Positions 1-9,300 of a DNA stretch of 41,492 nt are shown one piece after another. This stretch comes from Dokdonella_A sp937902695. Lineage in GTDB: Bacteria; Pseudomonadota; Gammaproteobacteria; Xanthomonadales; Rhodanobacteraceae. The notes beneath the pieces were generated by a model. That model made no database searches and was not told the origin of the DNA. It saw only the letters and a program-made list of their open reading frames with translations. Numbering within the stretch: position 1 is the stretch's first letter; the number at the start of each line of letters is the position of its first letter. The translations under genes and the position numbers were made by a program. The DNA lies in contig JBEHYO010000023.1 of NCBI GenBank assembly GCA_048498135.1, positions 1 through 41,492 on the forward strand, in the 5' to 3' direction.

Positions 1-602
1 CGACGTTCCCGCCTGTCGAGCGCTGCGCCTCACTCGGGCGTGGCGCGGCTAAGGCCGGTCCTCCCCAGGCGATCGATAGCGCCAGCGCCGAAAGGCGCGC
101 AAACCTCGGTTGCATGGGTCGTCCCCTTTGACCGTTGTGGCCGCCAAAGAGTAGCCCTTACGAGCGTGCGGTGAAGCGAGTACGAACGTGCGTACCTATC
201 GATGTAACTAGATAAAAAAAAACCGCAAAACAATATCTTATGGTCTCAATTTGACTGCCGTCCGCGCCATCTACTTGTAAATCACTGATTTATCTCTGTT
301 AAATGCCGAAATGCCCCGACATTCCGGGGCTTTGCAGAGGCCTCCCGGCCCGTTCGGCTACGCCGGAGTTTTGCGCGCGCGGTTTTCCCGCGTGTCTCTC
401 GCAGGGCGCCTAGCGAGCTGCGGTCGCTCAGCGCTTCCTGCGAAGCGCACCTCTTGAGTGGACTCGCGACTGCGCGCTCGGCAAGCAGATGGATGCAGGA
501 GATTGCAACGCGCAATTTGCAAGCGTGGCCTGCGCGAGGAGGCTTCAATTCCTCGTATCGAATTGCAATTCGCGAAGTGTCAGCGTCCGCTGACGATTGG
601 TC
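1..602. other. No recognisable gene
   Basis: I find no reading frame here that resembles a known protein. The short frames present have arginine- and serine-rich translations typical of non-coding high-GC DNA. An AT-rich patch with a run of nine A lies at about 213-222. A small hairpin, GCCCCG-6 nt-CGGGGC, lies at 313-330 and is followed by only three T, so it is not a convincing terminator. The stretch sits just downstream of the broken recombinase gene and is probably part of the decayed mobile-element zone. Confidence 0.5.
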
Positions 603-1475
603 TCAGACCGGCATGCCGAACGTGCGGCGCTGCTCGTGCCAGAGCACGGGTGGCCGGAGTTTGAGCGATTTGACGGTGAACCGAACGGGATGTCGTCCCT
701 GGACGATTTTTTCGACCACGTCGGGTGCGAGAAGCGAACCGGAAATCACGCGCGAGACATAACGCTCAGACAACCCCTCGGCCATCGCGATGGCTCGCAG
801 TGAACCCATTGCGCCGGAGGTCAGCTGCCTGTACCAGTGAATGCCTCGTCCGATCAGCTTCATCAGCGCCGCATCCTGTCGACCTGCTTCGCCGGCCGAG
901 GGACCATTGTTCACGACGAGTCGAAGGTCGTGGCCAGTGCGATAAAGCGCAACGGGGATGGGCACAGTGACCGTCGCTGCGAAGTCAGGATGCGGTGGAC
1001 TATCACCGCCTCGATGTCCGAGAAGGGCATGCCGAAGACGCGTCGTATCGAGGCTGAGATCGATTGCGTTCGACTGGACCACGATCCGCCGGATCAACGG
1101 TCGGTAGCGGTTCCAGCGTTCCGACGATCCCACTTTGGCGAGTTGGTCGGCCGCCTTGAGCAACTCCCGTCGCCGACCCGTATCGTCATCTGGAAGCGCT
1201 GCGGCGTCGAGCAGTTCGCGTTCGCCCGTGAGTAACTTCACGATCGCGCTGGCGATATGCGATTCGAGTTCGACCGCAGGAACCCAGCCCTGTTTTCCGT
1301 GCGGATCCTTCGCGTTGTCCTCGCGGCGAGACACGTAGTAGCGATAGCGACGCCCTCCCTTGGTGGTGTGTACCGGCTCAAACACTCGCCCGAGGTCGTC
1401 CACGATCAAGCCGCGGAGCGGGCTCTTAACTTCGGCACGCGTCGTGCGTCGCTGCTTGGTAGATTCCAAGTTCAT
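603..1475 (-). pseudogene. Large serine recombinase, C-terminal fragment
   Basis: This 290-codon frame matches the C-terminal half of large serine site-specific recombinases. It begins in the recombinase zinc-ribbon region (SPLRGLIVDDLGRV, then RRYRYYVSRR) and continues into the charged region. It ends with the family's terminal helix-turn-helix-like segment (AMAEGLSERYVSRVISGSLL, then DVVEKIVQGR). The N-terminal resolvase catalytic domain with its nucleophilic serine is absent. The frame simply begins at the junction with the IS remnant near 1465-1475, so the first dozen residues are probably junction sequence. The protein cannot catalyse strand exchange and is best read as a relic of an integrative element. 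Family membership is recognised by motif and not by search. Confidence 0.75.
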
Positions 1476-2182
1476 CGACGCTTTGCAGGCGCTGGTGGCC
1501 GAACACGGCCGCTGGGGTTTCTGGAAGTGTTTTCACCGGCTGCGTCTGGACGGCCGGGGCTGGAATCACAAGAAGGTGCTGCGCGTGTACCGACAGCTCA
1601 AGCTCAATCTGCCGCGACGGACGAGGAAGCGTTTGCCTCGGCGCGAGCGGCAGACGCTGGTGATCGAGGCATTGCCGAACCGGCTGTGGTCGATCGACTT
1701 CATGAGACGTGCTCTACGGCGGACGTCGGTTCCGCACGTTCAACGTGCTCGACGAAGGCGTGCGCGAGGCGCTGGCCATCGAGATCGACACCTCGATTCC
1801 GTCCGAACGCGTCGTGCGTGTGTTCGAGCAGCTCAGAGCGTGGCGTGGTGTGCCCAAAGCGATCCGCTGCGACAACGGTCCGGAACTGATCGCCCAACCC
1901 CTCGTCGACTGGTGCCAGGCGCACGCCGTGGAGCTGCGCCACATCCAGCCCGGCAAGCCCAACCAGAACGCCTACATCGAACGCTTCAATCGTACCTATC
2001 GCAGCGAAGTGCTCGACGCACACGTGTTCGAAGATCTCGATCAGGTGCGCGAGATCACCGCTGGATGGCTCACGACCTACAACGAACGACGACCGCATGA
2101 ATCGCTCGGCGACCTGCCACCGAGCACCTTCCGGCGTGTCGTCGAAACCGTGGAAAGTTCTACTTATTCGGTGAGACGTTGA
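1472..2182 (+). pseudogene. IS3-family transposase OrfB remnant, 5'-truncated and frameshifted
   Basis: Two consecutive frames together encode most of an IS3-family OrfB DDE transposase. The first frame (about 1472-1704) carries EHGRWGFWKCFHRLRLDG and LWSIDFM with the first catalytic Asp. The second (about 1706-2182) carries VLYGGRRFRTFNVLDEG, IRCDNGPELI (second Asp), NAYIERFNRTYR (catalytic Glu) and YNERRPHESLGD. Homologues read SIDFMSDALYGGRRF across the break, so the frame is lost by what looks like a 2-base deletion close to 1704-1706. OrfA and the OrfB N-terminus are missing, because the coding similarity starts abruptly at the recombinase junction. No terminal inverted repeats could be identified, so the IS limits are unknown. 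The element cannot move on its own. Confidence 0.8.
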
Positions 2183-2254
2183 CGGGGAAGGTTACGACTC
2201 TGTTGTGCGTCGAGCTGTGCGCTCGACTGTACCCAACCAGGCCATTCCGACCGG

Positions 2255-3322
2255 CTACGCAAAGTGGGGCATGACTTTTTCGGCAAAAGTGCGCAGAGAC
2301 CGCAGCACAATGTCGTGCGGGATAGTGCCCATTTGCATAACTAGAATCAATTCATCAACACCGCATCCTTGAAAGCGTGCAACGCTTTCGCGTGCTGCTC
2401 CGAAATCCCCGATCACGGAATTGAGCGGCCCCCCATCGTTTCGACCCGCCATGGACTTGGCGAGCTCGGCGGACGTCAACGGCTCTCGAGAAATGTCTGG
2501 CGAGCCAGAAATTCGACGGGGTGAGAAGAAGTAGGCGGCGAGCCCTTCCTGATGATAGCGCGCCCCACGGAAGCCGTGCTCACACGCCTCTCTGTCGCTA
2601 TCAAGAATGAGCGCAGCGGGTGTGCAGCAGAATTGACGCGTGGTTCGACCGGCGGGGGTGGATGTCGTCGCCAGTGCATCGTGATACCGACCAACGTTTT
2701 CCGAGAGCTGTGCTTCGGAGCCGGCGGCGAAGTTGAGCGAGCCGATTCCAAGTTGTCCCGCCAGGACGATGCTCTCGGGTCGCGAGCATGCCATGTATAT
2801 GGGCGGCATGGGCTTCTGCACGGGTTTTGGGATGACGGTCGTCGGCGGTATGTTGTAGTGACGGCCGCTGTATTCAAACGAGTCCGACCGCCACATCCGT
2901 GGAATCATTTCAAGAGCTTCGCGCCACTGCGAATCGAGTGTTTCGCGGTCGATCTCGAAGACCTCCTGTTCCGTTCGCGATGCGCTCTTGCCAGAACCCC
3001 AGTTGACGCGGCCCTCCGACAGAATGTCGAGCGTAGCAACGCGTTCGGCGACTCGAATGGGATGATTGTAGCGACCCGGCGTCAGGCTAACGGCTTGTCC
3101 CAGACGAATGCGACGCGTTCGTGCTGCGATGTAGCTCAGCAAGACCTCTGGCGCCGAACAGTGCGAATATTCGTACAGGCCATGATGTTCTACCGCCCAG
3201 ATCGCGTGATAGCCCAATTCGTCCGCGAGCTGCGCCTGCGCGACGATGTCATGAAAGAGCTGAGCTTCACTTACTGGCGACGGCTCGGCCAATTGGGCTT
3301 CTACGAGAAGCGAAAATTTCAT
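2255..3322 (-). CDS. Luciferase-like (LLM class) flavin-dependent monooxygenase
   Basis: This 355-residue protein has the bacterial-luciferase TIM-barrel layout: MKFSLLVEAQ at the start, then GYHAIWAVEHHG, then RTRRIRLGQAVSLTP followed by RVATLDILSEGRVNWGSGKS. These are the usual flavin and phosphate-binding segments of the family. Enzymes of this kind use reduced FMN or F420 and O2 to oxidise a substrate, and several act as tailoring oxygenases in polyketide pathways. The ATG overlaps the stop of the upstream polyketide synthase gene in an ATGA quartet, so it is translationally coupled and very likely acts on the PKS product. Which position it oxidises cannot be told. A flavin reductase partner is not seen in the window. 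A weak hairpin (GTCGAG-7 nt-CTCGAC, 2209-2227) follows the gene, without a T-run. Confidence 0.85.
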   Translation of the reverse strand: MKFSLLVEAQLAEPSPVSEAQLFHDIVAQAQLADELGYHAIWAVEHHGLYEYSHCSAPEVLLSYIAARTRRIRLGQAVSLTPGRYNHPIRVAERVATLDILSEGRVNWGSGKSASRTEQEVFEIDRETLDSQWREALEMIPRMWRSDSFEYSGRHYNIPPTTVIPKPVQKPMPPIYMACSRPESIVLAGQLGIGSLNFAAGSEAQLSENVGRYHDALATTSTPAGRTTRQFCCTPAALILDSDREACEHGFRGARYHQEGLAAYFFSPRRISGSPDISREPLTSAELAKSMAGRNDGGPLNSVIGDFGAARESVARFQGCGVDELILVMQMGTIPHDIVLRSLRTFAEKVMPHFA

Positions 3323-6300
3323 GACACGCTCCGTTCTGTGGGCGCGTGATCACCGGCGTCTGCGTAAACGCCGCGGTACGCCGGGGGCAGCATATGTGCA
3401 ACGGCCAGCATGACTCGCCGGGTGAAGTCGACCGGAAGCGCGCCGGCGGCCACATCGGATGGCATCGCGATCGGAGCGCCGATGCGCACGTGAATAGTTA
3501 AACGGCCCCATTGGCGAAACCGTGCTCGCCATCGCTCTTGTCCCCACGCCGCATAGGGAATCACAGGGACACCGGAGCGCTCGGCGAGCCAGGACACGCC
3601 GGTCTGACCCTTCAAGAGGCCGCTCTTGCTGCGAGTGCCCTCCGGTGCGAGGGCGATCACGCCGCCATGATTTAGCACGGTGAGCGCCTGATCGAGCGAC
3701 TTCATCGACTCGTCATTGTGTCGGGTGTAGATCGCCTGCCCCACACGGCCGACCAGCCAGTCCAGAACGCGTGACTTCCGCAGTTTCGGCGTAGCGAGAA
3801 TGATCGCGCGACGCCGCAGGATCGTCAGGGCAAGCGGCACGTCGGCCATACTGAGGTGATTCACAGCCAGAATGTACGGGCCACTCGTCGGAAGATTCTC
3901 GACGCCAAGAATTTCGACATTCGCGACGCAGAAAAACGCAAATTGACTCACGCGGCGGCTGATTTGTTGAAGGGGTGACCAGCGTGAGTAATCCAGCTTG
4001 GCGTAGTCGATCGATCCGTTGGACTCGACTTGACTGATCAGTTCCGGTGGCCGCGCGGGATGGACCCGGGGAGACGGCCGATCGTCGGGCGGCTCGGGGG
4101 CCGTAGCCGTAACGGCTAGTTCGTTCGGGAGCCCGGCGGGTCTGGGCGATACAGGCGGCTTCGTGCCGGAAACTGGAATGTCAGCGAGCAGGAGGCCGGC
4201 CAATCGGGTCGTGCTCATACCCCCCAGCAATGAAATCACGGGTAGGTCGACTCCAAGCTCTCTCGTCAAGACCATCGCGAATTCAACGGCGAGTAGCGAA
4301 TCAAGACCGAGCTCGTCGATCGGGCGCTCCCTATCGATTTCGGAGGCCGCAAGGCCGAGGACGCGACCGAGCGCTTCGCACAAATAGGGCTCCAGTAACG
4401 CCCTGCGTTCGGATGCGGTAGCGGCCGCAAGGCGAGCTAGGATCTCGCTGGTAGGTACGGCCGTGCGCCCTCTCTCTTCCTCTCGCGGGACCAGATCGGC
4501 AATGCGCGGCGATGCGGCTGCGTTGGGCGCATAGTCTGCGACGCGTCGCCAGTCGACGCGAGCGATCATGATTTGAGGAACGTCGAGAGTGAGCGCGCAC
4601 GCGAGTGCATCCAATGCTTTTCGCAATGAAAACGATCGATAGCCTTGTTGACTGAGCCGGGCCTCAAGCTCCGGTCGCGCCGCGACATATCCCGCGCCAG
4701 CGAGAACGCCCCAGTTGATCGTGAGCGAAGGGAGGCCGGTCGCGCGCCGATAGTGCGAGAGGGCATCAAGGAACGCGCTCGCAGCACCGTAGTTGCCCTG
4801 CGCGGCATTCCCGAGCAGCGAGGCAATCGACGAGAAAAGCACGAACATATCCAGCTTGCAGTGCCGGGTCTGCTGGTGCAGTACCCATGCTCCGCGCGCT
4901 TTTGGTGCCAGAACGCGTTCGAGGCTGGCGACGTCTAGATGCTCGAATCGGCGATCGTCGAGCACCATGGCGGCGTGAAATACGCCGACGAGACGCGGTA
5001 ACGTGCGATTGATGAGCCGCATTGCTGACTGCACGTCGGCTGTGCCGCTGGCGTCACCCAGTACGACCTCGACACGCGTGCCTCTCGCCGTCATCCGGGC
5101 CAGCCGTTCCTGCGTGGACGCTGTGGGTGGATGTCGACCCATCAGTACGATCGCGCCGGCCCCGCGTTCGACGAGCCAGTCCGCCACTTCGAGGCCGAAT
5201 CCGCCGAGGCCCCCACTGATGAGATAGGTCGCGTCGTTCCGGATGCGGAGATCTGGCTCGACGGGAATGATTGGTGGCAGTGGTCCGTCTACATCGCGGG
5301 TCAAGACGACCTTCCCGATGTGCTTCGTTTGTGCCATGAAGCGAAACGCATTTTCGATGTCGGGCAGGTCGAACCGCTGCAGTGGAGGCGGCACCAGCGC
5401 GCCCGAGGCGAAGTGCGTACTCAGCTCCCCCAGCATTCCATGCACGCTCTGAGGTTTCTCCGCGCACAGACGATCGAGGTCGAGACTCAAGAACGCAAGA
5501 TTGCGACGAAACGGTTCGAGTCCCAAGTTCCGATTGGCATAGATGTCGCGCTTTCCGATTTCGACGAAACGGCCGTAGGGCGCGAGACTGGCAATGCCCC
5601 GCTCAATCGCCTCACCGGTGAGTGAGTTCAGAACGACGTCAACGCCGCGTCCCGTCGTGCGTTCGCGAATTTCGTCCGCAAAGGCGAGAGTACGCGAATC
5701 CATCACGTGATCGATTCCGATCGAAGCCAAGTATTCGCGTTTCTGGGGGCTGCCCGCCGTCGCAAAGACTTCCGCGCCAATCAAGCTTGCGACCTGGATA
5801 GCAGCCAGCCCGACGCCGCCGGTTGCGGCATGGACCAACAGCCTTTCGCCGGGTTGCAAGCGGGCCAAGTGCACGAGCGCGTACCACACGGTGAGGAACG
5901 CCGTGGGCAAACTGGCAGCTTCCGCGAAGGACAATGACGCGGGTTTCTGACAAGCGAGCAGGGCAGATGTCGACGTGCTGGAACCAAGCGAACCTGCAGC
6001 CATGGCCATGACTTCGTCGCCGACGCAAAACTCCGTTACCTCGTTGCCAACTGCTGTCACGACGCCCGCACAGTCACTTCCAATCTGTTGGCGTCCAAAC
6101 GAGGGCTCGTCGCCGCTGGTCGGAATTCCGCCCATCGCGAGCATGACGTCGCGAAAATTGAGGCTGCCGGCGCGGACATCGATGCGAATTTCATCGGGTG
6201 CGAGTTCGGTCTGTGTCAACGCCGCGAAGCGCAACGACGCGAGTGATCCTCGCAGACCCACCTCGGCACGCCACTCAAGATTGGGCTGAGATGACCCGGA

Positions 6301-9300
6301 TACCCTTGTGGGGAGCGATGCGCGCGTGGTGCGGCGCAGTCGGCGTACGTACCGTCGATCACCCCGCAGCGCGATTTCCTCCTCTGCACTGCGTTCAGTC
6401 ATTTCGCGCGTCAAGGCGTCCATCTCAGCACCTAGCGATACGGGGCTGAGATCGACCAGTCGTATGGGAAGGGTCGGATGTTCCTTCATCAAGGCGCGGG
6501 CCAGACCCCAGACGGGCGTCTGAAATAGACCGTCCTCGATCTGCACGTCCAGGCCTGACGTACCTTGAGTAATGATCCACAAGCCTCCGGTAAACCGGTG
6601 TGCGTGTGAAGCAACGGACTGCATGAGCGCCAATGCCGCCTTTGTGCTGGCAAAGGTTGTGGTCTCCGCTTCCGTCGCATTCGCCTCAAGGACTAGAACG
6701 ATGCTTGAGCCTATGGCTGCGTCGACCAACGCCGTGGGATAGTCATCTGCGGAAGAAGCCAACACGGTCTGGCCGAGCGATTCCAGTCGAACGCGCAACG
6801 AATCTGTCAGCGCTGCATCGGGTCCGAAGATCATCCAATTCGCCAGCAACGACTTCGCAGCCGTTGCTCGTGCCAGGAAGACTGTCTGCGCCGCTTCACC
6901 AGAGCTATTGGGTTCGCACGATGCAACGACGTCTTCGAAGTTGTGCTCGTGCAGCAGGTCCTGCCAGACAGCCGCCGGCAGCAACGGATAATCGGGCCGG
7001 AGCGTTCGATCGGCAAATGCCCACCACCCCTTCGTTTGCCCAAAGATGACGTCGAGCCATAAAGGCGCACGGGTGATTTCGATGAGGCCCAGAATTCCGT
7101 CCGGCGCAAGCAGGGTGTGGAGTTGTTGGAGGGCCGCGCGAACATCGGGTGTCGCATGGACAACGTTCGCTGCGATAACGAGATCGAACGAACCGACCGC
7201 GATGCCCTGATCAGCCGCATCCCCGGTAAGGTCAAAGAGGCGCACATCCATGAACGGCAGCGCGCCGAACCGCTCCCGCAGGCCCTCCACCAGCAGCGTG
7301 GCGGCATCCGTGCACACATAGTGCAAGTGCTCACATGGCAGCGCCTCCAAGAGGAAATGCGTCGTGCCGCCCGTCCCGGCACCTACCTCGAGGACACGCA
7401 AGCATCCTCCGCGATTCGCCCGGCCAGCGAGGTGGGTAATCGCGGTTGCCAGCAAACGATTGTAGAAGGCTGACGCTGGCGCATCGGCATAGAAACGGGC
7501 GAGAAGGGGCAACGCGTCTATGGTGAAGGCGGCATCCTTGCGGACACTGCGTCCGCCATCGCCCTCCAGCGCGCCGGACAGTGTACGGGCCGACTGGGCC
7601 AAAAGCTCGACGTCGATGGTGTAAGGCCTGAGGTCATCGGATACGATATCGACGGGCCCTGCGCGATGAATCGACCAGCCATCGGCGGACGTCCGCAGCA
7701 CGCCGGTCTGCTCAAGGAGCGCGAGCAATCGTCGCGTCCATGCGCCACGCGAGGGTTCGCGCGTCCTAAGCGAGTCGATCGCCGCCTTGCTAATGGTTGA
7801 TTGCAACGGATCCGCCAATCCCAGTTCAAGGAACGCGTCAAGCACGTGGTTTGCGGCAATCTCGGAGAGCAGCTGTTCGATCGTTGTGTAATAACGTGGC
7901 CAGTCCGTTTGGCGTTGAAGGTGTGCCACGTCTTCGGAAGCGCGCCCGCTCCAGCCCGAAATGGGGGAGGGCAATACGCATCGACGCGGAGACCCTGGTT
8001 CACCGCCGCGGATGACTTGTGCTTCCCAGCGATACTCGTAAAGGCATTCGTCGAGCTCATCGATGTCGGCGCTCCGTGATTCGACGAACTGAACGTGAAC
8101 CCCACGGACCGAAATGAGCGGCTCGCCTCCCTCGTCTACGAGTTCAACCGCACCGACCACCTCGTTGTCACTCACGTAGCGGTGGACGCACCGTGCAAGG
8201 AACGCTTCTGAAGCCGGACGATGGAGCCGAACTTCTTCGATCCTGGTTGGCAGGAACAATCGATCATCATGGGTTCGCTCGCCGACAGTCGCGGCGAGCA
8301 ACTGAAGCGCGGCATCCAACAGAGCCGGATGCACGATATAAGGGGCGACCTCCAATTCCTCACATGGACCGATGACGCCTACGGTATCGCCCGCACCGAC
8401 GTGCAAGCGTCGAACGCCTTTGAAAGTGGGACCATAGTGAAGTCCTCGGGCATGCATTCCCTCATAGAACTTGTTGGGATCGAGCGATGCAGCGACTCGA
8501 TTCCGTAGTTCATGCATATCGTGGGTCGACGCCCTTAACCCGGCCCGCCGGCTGATCCGCCCTCGCACATGGTGCGTCCACGCATCTTCATCGGTCGTGC
8601 GCGCATAGATGTTGAAGCCGGCATGATCCGGATTGACGACGATCTGCAGATGCAGCGATCTGCGATCCGCCACGGTCAAAGGTCGAAAGAACTCGACATC
8701 ACGTAGCGCGATTTCTGAATCGGAGTCCAGACGCAGCGCCGCCGTAAGCGCGATCTCGATGTAGCCCGCGGCGGGAAACAACACGGCGCTGCGGACAACG
8801 TGGTCATCGAGATACGCGAGTGCGGGGTTATCGAGGCGCGTTTCCCAGGTGGGCAACGCGGTCCTGAGGCGGCGCGACAGGAGCGGATGCGGATCATTGG
8901 CGAACGGAGTCGTCTCAAGAGAGATATCGGGCGTCGTTGACTCGAACCAATGACGCTCGCGCTGCCAGGGATAGAGCGCGAGCGAAACTCCGGGTTCGCG
9001 CCGGTACAGTGACTGGAAGTCGACGGAGACTCCATTCACATGCAAAGATGCAAGGCTTCGAAGCAGATTCGTACGTTCGTCCTCGTTGCGACGTAACGAG
9101 GACACCACCAGTCCTTGAAGCTTACGCGCGGCCATGCACTCGTTAATGGACGTCGCCAGTACGGGATGAGGTGACAACTCCAGGAAGCTTGTGTAACCCG
9201 CATCAAGGAGTGTGTCGACGCCTTGTGCAAAGAGGACCGGACGGCGAATTGCATCCCACCAATAGCCGGCGTCATAGGAAAAGTCGGTTACCCACGTTCC

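Noticed and set aside
313..330. GCCCCG...CGGGGC hairpin as a terminator
   Set aside because: Followed by only three T and not next to a recognised gene end.
2209..2227. Hairpin GTCGAG...CTCGAC as terminator of the PKS operon
   Set aside because: Stem of six pairs with a seven-base loop and no T-run on either strand.
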